Source of the DNA: Rhea pennata
Lineage: Eukaryota > Chordata > Aves > Rheiformes > Rheidae
Direction of reading: 5' to 3'
NCBI RefSeq assembly: GCF_028389875.1
Contig: NW_026907680.1
Span: 248,001 to 312,000, forward strand
Length of the DNA: 64,000 nucleotides
The notes under the pieces were generated by a model. The model made no database searches. It was not told where the DNA came from and saw only the letters and a program-made list of their open reading frames with translations. The translations under genes and the position numbers were made by a program. Below are positions 24,213 through 47,356 of the stretch, one piece after another; the stretch's first letter is position 1; each line of letters opens with the position of its first letter.

Positions 24213-24581
24213 TTGCCAGAAGGCCTTGCCCGGATCATCTTGCCGTTCCCGACAGCGGACTGGATCGGATCGAGCTCCAGGATGCACCGACCTGTTGATC
24301 GGGGAGTCCTCTGACCTCCCTCCGAAGTTGGGATGACAAGAGGCTCAAAGGTGCAACGCCGACCAGAGATATTTGTGCCAGGGCGAAAGGGGGGTGAATC
24401 TTTGGATTGGTGAGTATCAAATTTACTTACTTACGTGGAAGACTATGTTGAATTACGTCGCACGTAGACGCTCGGCAAAGGTTGCCTTAAATTGGCCAGA
24501 GGGGTCAGAGCGGAGTGCACACAAAGGTACGGGAAAAAAGTTATTTCTAAGTAATAAGGTTGGTATTTCTCGGTAATTAAC

Positions 24582-26087
24582 ATGGGATCAAGCCAATCCA
24601 CGATTCCTCCCTGTAGCCCTTTGGGTTGTATTTTGAAACACTAGAATATTTTTGGAGGAGATCGGATGACAAAAAAAAGAAAGAAAAGATGTTGTAATCA
24701 ATGGTGGCCAATGTATAAGCTGGAATGTGATGAGCAATGGCCAAAAAATGGGACCTTGAACTGTAACACTATATTACAGTTACTGCTGTTTTGTTGCCGG
24801 AAGGGGAAGTGGGATGAAATACCCTATGTGGAGGCTTTTGTGTCGCTATATAGGGAAGCAGAAATTCAGAGGGAATGTGAACCTATAAGTAAGGAGGAAT
24901 CTGTAATGGTTGCAGTAGGAAAGAAGGAAGAGAGCGGGTATTGTGCTAACAGACAAATTCTGAATGGAGAGGAGCAGGAGGATGTACAACTACTGACAGT
25001 GCCCCCCTCTTGTGGAAACGATTCCACCGCAGTTGAAGCATCGGCCCCCCCCGCTAGAAAGCCAAGAGTACAGCCCTATTTCTGGCCGAACTAGGAGACG
25101 GAAACAACCTGTTCTATAGGCTCCTTTGAGACAAGCGGTGGGACCAGAAGGGCTGCCAGTATTTGTACATGTTCCTTTTACAGCCTCGGATTTACTAAAC
25201 TGGAAGCAGTCTGTTGGATCATATAGGGAAAATCCTGAGAAGCTGCATCAGCTTTTGGAGACTATTATGATAACTCATAATCCGAACTGGGGAGATGTGC
25301 AGGCGCTGTTGAATGCTTTCCTGACGGGAGAAGAAAGGAGGCTGGTAATTGCTAAGGCAAAAGAAGAGGGTGAGAGAAGGGACAGAAAGGGGGAACCTGA
25401 GGTCTATTTACGCACCAGAAAGGATCCAGAGTGGGATCCAAATAGGAGTGGGGGTAGGGAGCTATTGAGGCAGTATCAACAGCTAATCTTATACGGGTTT
25501 CGGTACAGAGTTCCAAAACCAAAGAACGCATCAAAACTGTATGAAGTAAAGCAAGGGCCTGAAGAAAATCCCTCGGCCTTTTATGAAAGATTATGCGAAA
25601 GAGCCAGAAAATGGACAGACCTGGATCCAAATGAGGAAGCGAATCAAAGGCTGTTTAATATGCTCTTCATTGGCTAGTCAGCTCAGGATATTCGAAAGAA
25701 GCTGCAGAAGGTAGATGGAGCTGGGGGAATGTCTATTCCACAGCTGATAGAAATAGCGTATAAGGTACAGAATAATCGAGATGAAAAGAGAACAAGAGAA
25801 ATCGAATGAAACTTCAGGCTTCTCTCCTGGCAGCTGTCCAGAGGAATGAATTCCAAGGCAGGGGCAGGGGAACAGGGGCAGGGAGAGGTAACAGAGGAAG
25901 AAGAGGTGGAAGGGGAGGGAGTCCAGGAGCAGGCCTCCCTAGACCCGCTTTGGGTCCAAATCAATGTGCAATTTGTAGGCAGGAAGGGCACTGGAAAGAT
26001 GAATGTCCAAATCAAAGAAGGATAACAAAGCTACAGAGCCCAGCAAACACCAACCTAATTATGTTAGAGGAGTTAGATATGGAATGA
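24582..26087 (+). pseudogene. gag: Provirus gag, disrupted
   Basis: The ATG at 24582 gives a MGSSQS start, a typical myristoylation signal, but TAG at 24642 stops it after 20 codons; the same frame then runs on to about 25094. The capsid part lies in another frame (25126-25677, with PFTASDLLNWK and NWGDVQALLNAFLTGEERR), followed by an in-frame TAG. The nucleocapsid (25806-26087) returns to the first frame and has an Arg/Gly-rich stretch and one CX2CX4HX4C zinc knuckle (CAICRQEGHWKDEC). Two frame changes and two premature stops make it non-functional as a single product. Confidence 0.85.
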
Positions 26088-29000
26088 AGGGGACCGGGGG
26101 AGAAATTTAGAATTTCCTCAGCTGATCCCCTGGTTCCAGTAAAGCTGGGGAATGAAACTATAGATTTTTTATTAGATAGTGGAGCCACTCATTCAGTGAT
26201 AACTAGTTGTAAAGGACCCTTAAGTAAGACTGCTACCACCATTGTTGGGGCTACGGGAAGGAAAGCTTTGAGGCCATTTTTGCAACCAATGGAGTGCATG
26301 ACTGGAGGTACTAAATTGACTCATGAATTTCTCTCTATGCCAGAGTGTCCCCTCCCTTTATAAGAACGGGATTTACTATGCAAACTGAATGCGCAGGTGA
26401 CCTTTTCTGAGAGTTCCGTGCAGCTCCACAGCCCTCCAGAATCGGCATGGAGAGCACAGATCTGCCTTTTGATGGGATCGGCTCCAGACGATAACAGTGC
26501 AAGTATCCCTTCAAGTGTATTGGATGCGGTGATTCCCTTGGTTTGGGCCTCAACAAAGCCAGGCAAAGCAAAAAACGCAACTCCGGTCAAAACAGAGCTA
26601 CAACCAGGAGCGAAGCCAGTTAGAGTGCATCAGTACCCTATCAAGCTAGAAGCACGTAGAGGATTGGAACCCCTAATTAATGCCTTCTTGCAATATGGCT
26701 TGCTTAGAGAGTGTCAGTCTGAATTCAATACACCAATCCTGCCAGTAAGGAAACCGCACTCCCAAGAATATCAACTGGTCCAGGACCTGAGGGCAGTGAA
26801 CCAAATAACAAAAGATATCCATCCAAGTGTGGCAAACCTATATACTCTTTTAGCCTCGGTGCCTGAGACTAACAGTTGTTTTACAGTGCTAGATTTAAAA
26901 GATGCCTTTTTTTCTGTATTCCTATAGAGGAACAAAGCCAGACAATTTTCACCTTTGAATGGGAAAGTCCCACTACGAGGAGGAAGGAGCAGTTATGCTG
27001 GACGGTCCTTCCTCAAGGATTCAAGGACAGCCCTACCGTGTTTGGTGAGATCTTGGCCAAAGAACTAGCCCAATGGCAGGAAGGTAACAAAAATGTCACT
27101 CTTTTACAGTATGTGGATGACATTTTGAGTGGAGCGGATTCAGAGCAAATATGTTTAGAGGCGACAGTGAGTCTGTTCAATTTTTTGTGGGCTTGCCGGG
27201 TATCGTGTTTCAAAGAAAAAGGCTCAGATTGCGAAGAAGGAAGTCCAATATCTTGGATTTAAAATATCAAAAGGACAACGTGCACTAGGAGCGGAAAGAA
27301 AAGAGGCTATATGCCGAATTGCAGGACCCCGCACAAAAAGACAGCTGAGGGGATTCTTGGGAATGGCAGGATTTTGCCGTATATGGATCCCTAATTTTGT
27401 GCTGATAACTAAACCTTTATATGCAGCCCTAAAGGGTCCGGGAGAATGGTTAGAGCGGACCCTAGAATGCCGTGCTAGTTTCGATGAAATAAAAAAGAAA
27501 TTGATGGAAGCTCCAGCACTGGGACTCCCAGATATGGCTAAACCCTTTCAATTGTATGTGCATGAGCGGCAGCAGGTGGCCTCGGGAGTAATGACCCAAG
27601 TGCTTGCGAGCTGGAAAAGACCGGTGGCATATCTTTCTAAACAATTAGACAAAGTAAGTAAAGGATGGCCGGCCTGCCTCCGGGCTATAGCAGCCACCGT
27701 CTTACTAATCCAAGAGGCCCGCACATTGACTCTGGGACAGCCCTTAACTGTTTTTGTACCACATGCAGTATCAGCAATTTTAAATCAAAAGGGGCATCAC
27801 TGGATTTCCCCGAGCAGACTGGTAAAATATCATCCTGTGTTATTGGAACAGGGAGATATTACCTTAAAGGTGGTTTCGACCTTAAACCCCGCTACTCTGC
27901 TACCTGGTGAAGAGCAAAAAGAGTTACAGCATGACTGTTTGGCCACTCTGGAGCAAGTATATTCTAGCTGGCCTCATTTAAAGGACGAACCTTTGCAGAA
28001 CCCAGATGTGGAACTATATACAAATGGTAGCAGCTTTATACAGAATGGAGAGAGAAAGGCTGGATATGCAGTAGTGACTCAATGGAAAGAAGTAGAAGCT
28101 AAACCATTGCCACAAAACACCTCAGCACAAAAGGCTGAAATCATTGCCCTTATACGAGCCCTTTAAATCGGAAAGGGCCAAAGAGAAAATATAGATACTG
28201 ACTCAAAGTATGCTTTTGGGGTAGTTCACACTCATGGAGCGATTTGGAAAGAACGAGGGCTCTTAAATTCTCGAGGAAGTAATATCAAGTATGGACAAGA
28301 GATATTAAGATTGTTCAAAGCAACAGTGGAACCCAAAGAAGTAGCTATAATGCATTGCAAAGCCCACCAGAAGGGAAATAGTGAAGTGGCACAAGGAAAC
28401 AGGAGAGCAGATATGGCAGCCAAAAAGGCAGCACTAGCAGGACAGGTGATTGGGGTGACAGGTGATTACCCAGTAGAAAAATGCAAATGAGACCTCCTGA
28501 ATATTCAGACAATCAATTGGCAGAAAGGCTAAAATGTACAAAAAATGCTGAAGGGTGGTGGGTCACCCCAAATGGACAAGCTTTAACTACAGCCAAAATG
28601 ATGGAAGTGCTCCTCAAGAGACTGCATGAAGAAACTCACATGGGAGCAGATGCTATGATAAGCAGTGTAAAAAAGATATGCCGTGGGATCAAAGATGCTA
28701 TCAAATGCTGACCTTATTGTAAGGAGATGCCCCACCTGTTGTGCAACTAACCCCAAAATTCAGAAGAAACCACCTATGGGAGAACTAAGAAGAGGGTTAA
28801 CCCCAGGGGAACACTGGCAGATCGATTTCTCTGAATTGCCTAAAAGTGGTCGGTTTAAATATTTATTTGTTTTGGTAGATACATTTTCTGGTTGGCCAGA
28901 AGCCTTCCCATGCTCCACCAATCGTGCAAACAGAAGTAATTAAAATTTTACTAAAAGAGATAGTTCCTTGATTTGGGATTCCTGAAGGCATATCCTCAGA

Positions 29001-29619
29001 TAATGGACCTCATTTTATTTCAGAGGTGGTTCAAGGAACATCCAGATTTTTACAGATGAAATGGGAATTACACACTCCATGGAGACCCCAGTCTAGCGGT
29101 AAGGTAGAAAGAATGAACCAAACACTTAAAAGACATATTTCAAGACTGTGTCAGGAAACCCATCTTAAATGGGTAGATGTATTACCAATGGCCTTGATGA
29201 GAATAAGAATAACCCCAAGAATAAAAGAGGGAGTAAGCCCTTTTGAAACACTTTACGGGAAACCTTACCCAATTAATGAAATAGGGGGATGAAGTGATCA
29301 AATGCATGTAAGAGGGGAAGAAATGTTGAGAGAGTATTTATTGTCTTTGTCTCGGGTACTAACATCTTTACATAGGTACCTTAATCAACGTACCCCCCTT
29401 CCATTGGACTCCCCTGTGCATGACTTCAAGCCTGGGCATCTATTTTATATTCGGACATGGAAAGAAGAACCACTAAGAGAAAAGTGGAAAGGACCTTACC
29501 TGGTGCTTCTGAAAACTCCTACTGCAGTAAAGGTGGAGGGAATAAGTTCCTGGACCCACTATTCCCGAATACAGAAGGCACCTTTGAATGACTCGTGGAC
29601 TGCCACACCCACAAGATAG
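26088..29619 (+). pseudogene. pol: Provirus pol, disrupted
   Basis: Pol follows gag in the same frame after TGA. The protease motif DSGA is at 26175-26186. Reverse transcriptase spans about 26560-27260, with the catalytic YVDD at 27110-27121. RNase H lies at about 28000-28480. Integrase starts near 28480 and has the HEETH zinc-binding start, the catalytic core residues in IDFSELPKSG, SSDNGPHF and SSGKVERMN, and a GPY/F end. Breaks include TAA at about 26359, frame changes near 26927, 27250-27357 and 28940-29026, and stops at 28166, 28708 and 29290. The DD35E set can still be seen, but no continuous enzyme could be made. Confidence 0.85.
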
Positions 29620-30068
29620 CTCCCAAGAGAAGAACACAGAAGTTACAAAAGTGATGAACTGCACTTGGAAAATTGAACTCTTTTATATGGAAATAGAGTG
29701 CTCTTAAGTGTTACTAGGTGTTATTTTGCATTCTGATAGTATTGTTAATTATAGATAGAGCTGATTTACAAGGATATTGATTTGTTTAATTTAATTTGTT
29801 TGCTATAGAGTTAAGATGGAAAATGAGGACATTGTTAACTTTGTTATGCACGCTCATTGGTACAGCTAACCTGATTTTGTAGCTTATACGGGCCTTCAGA
29901 AAAAGTGACTCAGATATTACTATTTGCTTCTCTATTCCCCAAATCTCCTGGATTACCCATGCCATGGGAAATACTTAGAATTAACTTAACATCCATGTAA
30001 GAATAATTGAAGTTGTTTAAATGAGACTTGCTAGATAAGTGATATTAACAAGTCTCAGAGGGGGGAAT
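29620..30068 (+). other. Env-less 3' region and polypurine tract
   Basis: AT-rich sequence with no envelope motif or long frame. It ends in AGAGGGGGGAA at about 30057-30067, the polypurine tract that primes plus-strand synthesis, immediately before the 3' LTR. Confidence 0.75.
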
Positions 30069-30622
30069 TGCTAGAGAACTACTGTGAGAAAAAACCTTGC
30101 AAATAGTTAACAAGACTCAAGGACAAGGGAGAGAGAAAAACAGTACTGCAAAGGATAACCAGCTCCAGCTAAATAACCTTCATGAAACCACAGCGCTGTG
30201 AAGATTGCGAGGGGTAGGTAAGACAAAAACAGCAGAATAACCCAGAAGTGACCTCAGGTTCATTAAGGCTTATTAACATACTAAATTTCACACCCCTAAA
30301 TGAATAATGAGATGGAAATGACATGATAATGATATTACCGCCTCTTCTTCGCTTCCTATGCTAATTAACAAGAATGTGAAAGCGCAAGCGCAGAGCAATT
30401 ACCTGAGTTAACGAAACTGTAACCAATAGAAAGATTTGTATAAAATACTCCCTGGAAAGCGTGTGTAAATCAAGAATGGGAGGGGGAGGAGGTGTGCTAG
30501 CTTTGTGGATTTACCACCTAGCCCCCATCTCTGCGCAGAAATGAAATAAACAAATACCTCGACCCTGTGTGTCTATTGGTTGCTTGCACACCGGGTAACA
30601 GAACCCAGATTTTGGGACAACA
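30069..30622 (+). repeat. 3' LTR
   Basis: Begins TGCTAGAGAACTACTGTG and ends GATTTTGGGACAACA. It keeps a TATAAAA box (30439-30445) behind a CCAAT motif, and an AATAAA signal (30545-30550). It is therefore the LTR more likely to act as promoter or terminator, pointing toward the 3' end of TMEM209, which lies on the opposite strand. Confidence 0.9.
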
Positions 30623-32030
30623 GTATCGCAGTTTTACCCCTCTGTTTAAAAAAATAAACCACATCAACTTCTAACCCCCTTTTCGATTTGCCTGAATTTG
30701 CAATGGCTTCCCCCCCCCTTAAAAAGCAGGGCCTGCTCTTTGAAACAAAGGCAAGTGTTTTCCCCCAAAAGCCAATTCCGCAGAAGGGGAACGGCGGCAC
30801 GTGCAGGCGTGGTGAGACGCTCGCGCAGGCGTCGTTCCACAGCGGGGACGTTCCACTGCTGCCCGAGCTTTGAGACCGTCACTGCCACGGGAACCGCAGC
30901 TTGGCCGGCGGCCCCAGAGCTTGACTCGTTCCCGAGAAGCCAGAGGCTCTGGCCAGGCGGCGGCCGCTCGCCCCCAGGGGAAAAAAAGAGAAAAAAGCCA
31001 TTTCTGGGCACGCTCTGGCGAGGCAGCAGGAACTTCGGGATGTTCCCCGAAGTTCCTGGGATGAGCCCACGCAGGTGTATCCACTCTGGTTTCATGCAGG
31101 GATGCTGAAGCCACATGCCAGTCTGCAAGGCCCTAAAAGTAAGGAGCTGCTAGCAGAAAAGCTAATGTGAGAAATAAAAGAATTTTTAAAAAATTAAAAA
31201 GCAAAGGCAGGGTAACGTTCTAGTCGTACTCAATCACCCACAACATCTTCTGTCTCGTAAGATGGTCACATTTGAATGGTATGCTTATTTTGTTTTGGTT
31301 TAAATCTATCTTATAAACACCTACTGAAACCAGCAAGTCAAAAAGTTTTCTCTTTCCCTTATATCTGCGGTGGAGATATACCACCTGAAGCATCCAGAGA
31401 GGTCACAAAATCCAATTATTCCAATGAGCAGGGATAAAAGACAACATCCTTTCAGATCGCATGTAATTAAATTAACCAAAAATCGGTGTAAGCGCTAACT
31501 TGGCGCCTGTTATGCCTGTCTGGAATCTCTTGGATCTTGTGAATCCGGCAGTTGGCCGCGTTGCAGTAACTGTCTTTTCAAGGGACTGCTCGCCAGCGAG
31601 CGGCTGGGTACAACTGCGGGAGACACGTCCCAGCTGCGCTGCTGCATTCCACCCTCAAACGCGGCAAGCGTGGGTTCATTGCTGAGCCCTGCGGGCAGTT
31701 AAGCTCTTTAGAGTGCTTGAAGAGTAAATGCAACAGAAATAGCAAGGGGGGTTTAAATACGATTTGTTAAGGTGAGGAGCCAAATAGAAAAGACCTGCCT
31801 GGAGTTCCTGTTTAGATACATTTCATCAGTAAAAACAATAAAACGTTTTACAGAGTATCTTCCCCAAAACTGTACAGAAATTACAAACATTTCCCCTCTG
31901 TCCATAAAGCAGAGTTTAAATTATCCCATTTCATAGTCCATATTCAAGGCAACAAGTGAAACGATGCTGCTCAGTTCGTCTTGTCGGAGAAGCAGGATCG
32001 TTCTTCTGAGCTGCAGTCCTGCTAGAGATG
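30623..32030. other. TMEM209 3' flank and 3' UTR
   Basis: Single-copy sequence between the 3' LTR and the TMEM209 stop. The part near 32030 is the 3' UTR on the minus strand. I could not find a convincing minus-strand AATAAA, so the poly(A) site is not placed. A GC-rich patch at about 30780-31060 has open frames on both strands but no gene that I can support. Confidence 0.5.
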
Positions 32031-44085
<12,055 letters not shown>

Positions 44086-44610
44086 TTAGATTCTCACTCT
44101 GTACAAGACCTTTAAAAAAGTAAAAAAGCAAAAAGAAATTACATAAAAGGACTTCACATTGAGGTACCAAATCGTGTGTAGTGCTAAGAATGAGCTTCAG
44201 TGGTTTAAAAACAAAAAACAAAAAACAAAAACAAAAAACCCAAAACAATATTCCTCTTATAAACTGCATAAGCACTGTCACCTCTTCACAGTGAAACAGT
44301 TTCCATTTTCTCCACTGAGGTACAGAGGACAGAAAAGAGAGCCAGATTCCAACAGCGTTTTTGAGAAACAGCATTTTTCGGAATGCTGAGGCAACACTGC
44401 CTTCTCCAAGCAAGGAAAACAGACCAAGAAAACATCTTGCACAACCTGGCAGTTTTCCTACTGAAAACACCCACCTATCTCCTTCTGTCAGCTCAGGACA
44501 GCTCTGTACCCTCCCCACACCCTCCCCCCTTTACACCACAAAATGCCCTATGTAACAGAAATAACGCTTCCTACATATTCTACTCCTCTCATCACTCTAG
44601 CACACACCAC

Positions 44611-44636
44611 GCCACACACACACACACACACGCGGG
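44611..44636. repeat. CA microsatellite
   Basis: A run of CA dinucleotides leading into CGCG within the TMEM209 upstream CpG island. Confidence 0.8.
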
Positions 44637-44648
44637 CGCGCTTGTCAC

Positions 44649-44930
44649 CCGCCGGCAGCCCGCCGCACTCCCAGGCCTCGCTGCCAGGCCCTGAGTCGGC
44701 AGCGACACCGCCGCTCCGCTCCGCTCCGCCCCCGAGGGCGCCGCGGCCCAGGCCCAGGCCCAGGCCCCGCCCGCCGCCCCCACCGCAGCCGCCTCCAACG
44801 ATTGGTCGTGCGGACGTGACGTCACCGGAATCAGTTCTGCGGGGGGAGGGGCGGGGCGGGGGGGAACGCCGTTGCCGGGGAGATGCCGTTAACGGCGGGG
44901 GAGAGGGGGGCGGGGGAGACGACTCCGCTT
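44649..44930 (-). promoter_or_regulatory. TMEM209: TMEM209 proximal promoter and first exon
   Basis: CpG island upstream of the start codon. On the minus strand it has a consensus CRE, TGACGTCA (44817-44824), and a CCAAT box (ATTGG on the plus strand, 44801-44805). About 150 bases of GC-rich transcribed sequence follow, ending at a GGCGG|GTGACAAG donor (exon end 44649). The non-coding exon would splice to the TTGCAG acceptor just before the ATG at 44031. Exact start not known. Confidence 0.5.
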
Positions 44931-45312
44931 TTGAAAAACAACGTTCGCCCGTGCACAGCCCGGCCGCTTTCCTACTGAAAACCCCCGCCCGTGTCCGTCT
45001 CCAGACCCTCCGCACACCCCCCCGCCTTTACGCCACAAAATGCCGCACACAACAGCAGTAACACTGGCCACTTTCCCTGCTCCTCCCATCAGCGCAGGAA
45101 ACTGCCACGCCTCCCCCGGCCACAGGCTTCAAAACCTCTCAGCTACTTCCTCGCTGAACACAAACATACAAGAGTTACCTCAGAGAACACGCGGTTTAAC
45201 TGAAATGACAGGATTTCACACGCACAGCCCTCTCCCACCTCCACCACCCTAGACCCTTCCCCACACCCCCCCCACTCTGGCACACACCACGACACGCACG
45301 GACACTTGTCAC

Positions 45313-45600
45313 CTGCCAGCGGCCCGCCGCGCTCCCAGGCCTCGCTGACAGGCCCTGAGCACGCACGCCCCGGCTCCCCCGCAGCCAAACCCCGCCGACC
45401 ACAAGCAGACTCGGCCCCACAACGAGCAGGCGCCCCGGGAGGGCGGCGACACCGCCGCTCCGCTCCGCTCCGCCCCCGAGGGCGCCCAGGCCCCGCCCCA
45501 GGCCCAGGCTCCGCCCGCCGCCCCCACCGCAGCCGCCCTCACCGCAGCCGCCTCCAAAGATTGGTCGCGCGGACCCGTGACGTCACCGTAGGCAGTTCCG
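45313..45600 (-). promoter_or_regulatory. TMEM209: Second, duplicated TMEM209 promoter and first exon
   Basis: A copy of the proximal island: again CCAAT (ATTGG at 45560-45564), CRE TGACGTCA (45578-45585), the same downstream sequence (cccaggcctcgct, then aggccctgag) and a better donor, GGCAG|GTGACAAG (exon end 45313). The CREs are 761 bp apart and the donors 664 bp apart, so the copies have changed by indels. Confidence 0.5.
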
Positions 45601-45712
45601 CGGGGGCGGGGACGCCGTTGCCAGGGGGACGCCGTTGCCAGGGGGACGCCGATCCCAGCCGGACGCCGTTGCCAGGGGGATGCCGTTGCCAGGGGGACGC
45701 TCGCGCAGCCGC
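45601..45712. repeat. 18-bp minisatellite with GTTGCC half-sites
   Basis: Five to six units of gacgccgttgccaggggg at the upstream edge of the second TMEM209 promoter. Each unit except one carries GTTGCC, the half-site of the RFX X-box. A single related GTTGCC occurs beside the proximal promoter (about 44870). Confidence 0.65.
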
Positions 45713-46198
45713 CCCGGACGCCCCGGACGCCCCGGCCGATGGCGCCTGCCCGACCTGGCCGCAAGCGGCGCCAGGCGCCATGGCGGCCCCAGCGCGGCAG
45801 CCGCGACGCCCCCCCGCACCCTGCTGCCCGCCTTGGCCGCCACCGGCCGTGCCCACACCCGGCCGTACCCTTCCCCTGCTCGGCTCCCACTACGGCCGCG
45901 TGCGGGCACACCCCCCGGCTGCCCCACGCCAGAGCCTGGCCAAATGTGTTGCTCCTGCCTGCAAACCTCACCACGAGGAGCAGGGAGGAATAAAAGCACC
46001 GCTGGCCGCTGAAAGGGAGCACAACGAGTTACAGCAGACCGCTCTGTGAGCGCGGGCCAGCGGACAACCTCAGCTGCTCCAAAACCCTTCCTGCCTTTGC
46101 CTCAGATCCCAAGCACCAACCTGAAAGTAAGAAAGCCTAAAAAAGGAGATTAACTACAAGCCTAGACCGCACAGTTATCGATAAACACAGTGTCTAAC

Positions 46199-46309
46199 GC
46201 TTGGCCACTCTGTGCAGTGTGCTGTAGGTGACCCTGCTTGAGCAGGGGTGTTGGACGAGATGATCTCCAGAGGCCCCTTCCAACCTCCACCCTTCAATGA
46301 TTCTGTGAT
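46199..46309 (+). mobile_element. CR1 LINE 3' terminus at start of E'
   Basis: The last 110 bases of a CR1 3' end, finishing GATTCTGTGATGGG. It corresponds to the end of 19639-20042 in block E and marks the left limit of the right-hand duplicated arm. Confidence 0.75.
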
Positions 46310-47171
46310 GGGCGCTTTCTCTCGCTTTTTCTCCTGCTGTGGGGGGAATGGAAAATGCGTGGAGGACAAAGAGGCTAGAAGCTGGTCTGCGGTGCGAATC
46401 CTTACCGAGGCTTGTCAGTCTGCAGAGAGAAGGGGACTCAATCCTCATGTAGTGCTGATGAAAGTCTCCCTGAGCAGGCGCTCAAGCAAAGCTCCTGCAT
46501 TTGCAGATGCGCACGCACCAGATGGAACGATGAAGCCTGGTCCTCCAGAATCGCCATTGCTAGTGAGGGGCCGCAGGCTTTGCCCTGACTTGGGCTTGCT
46601 GGAGTGTCAAGGTGGAGCAGAGTGGCACTTGGAGGAGGCTCTCCTTCAGCAGCTTAAAGGCCTGCCAGCTTTCCTGAGCTCCTTTGCCCTTCTGAGCTGC
46701 CTCCCCTGGCGTCCCCCTAGCAGGTCTCTGCCAGAAGGGGAAGCCTGCTCGCCTCAAGGCCAGCTCTGGGCTCTGCTGCTCTCCTTCCTACCTGCCCTCG
46801 GTCTCTGCAACTCCACTAGTTCCTGGGTGCTACAGCCCAGGTGGCAATGGATGCTGCTGGCACCAAGCCTCCGGGGTGGCCGCTTCCCCTTCTGGCCCTG
46901 GGCACCCGCCTTCTTCCCCTCACACCTGCAAAAGCCCAGCACTCAAGGGCACCCAAGACACACACAAGAGCTGGCAGTTCCCTCCCACCACGCAGCCAGC
47001 ACTGGGCCCCAGCAAGGGGGGCCCAGGCTCAAGCACTTCCTCCCCTCAGAGGTGTACAGCAGCTTTTTCCTCCTCTCCCCACAGGCCCCCTGGCCCCAGG
47101 ACATGCGTTGGCCGTGGCACGGCCCTCTCCACGCCTCTCCCCGGCACCAACAAGACGCAGCACACCCCTAG
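46248..47171 (+). other. Open frame of block E' (copy of 18708-19691)
   Basis: A 307-codon frame equivalent to the one in block E. It starts in the CR1 terminus and keeps KCVEDKEARSWSAVRILTEA and LLECQGGAEWHLEEALLQQL. Small indels around 46740 shift the frame locally compared with E, yet it stays open. No domain is recognised, and coding is doubtful because the region is GC-rich. Confidence 0.25.
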
Positions 47172-47356
47172 GCCACAGCCACCACAGCTGCAGCCAAAGA
47201 GCTACAGCATGACCGCGGCAGAGAGCTGCCCTGGCAGCAGCCCCCAAGCCCTGACTCCTCAGCTCTGCTTTTCAGGCCTCTCCAAAGTTCCCATGCTGCA
47301 AACGCATGAGCTCACTGCACACCCAGCCAAGAGCCACCCGACTTGGGGCAGTTGGT

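Larger units (their letters stand above)
23639..30622 (+). mobile_element. Gammaretrovirus-like endogenous provirus, defective, env absent
   Basis: Full-length element of about 7 kb with 5' LTR, primer-binding region, gag, protease-reverse transcriptase-RNase H-integrase, polypurine tract and 3' LTR. Gammaretroviral type is indicated by a single CCHC zinc knuckle, gag and pol in one frame separated by a stop codon, and a GPY/F-type integrase end ([19 protein letters not shown]). Gag and pol carry several frameshifts and stops. Only about 450 bp separate the end of pol from the 3' LTR, so env has been lost. The two LTRs differ at roughly 30-40 positions by eye, so insertion is old. No target-site duplication is visible: GTTGG before, GTATC after. 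Confidence 0.9.

Noticed and set aside
30688..31128. Possible short gene between the provirus and TMEM209
   Set aside because: Frames are open on both strands in a GC-rich patch, with no homology, splice sites or promoter recognised.
45601..45712. CRISPR-like regular repeats
   Set aside because: The units are head-to-tail without unique spacers in a vertebrate promoter: a minisatellite.
44545..46049. Frames of 150-250 codons in the TMEM209 CpG island
   Set aside because: Arg/Pro/Ala-rich translation of a CpG island with no start context or exon partner.
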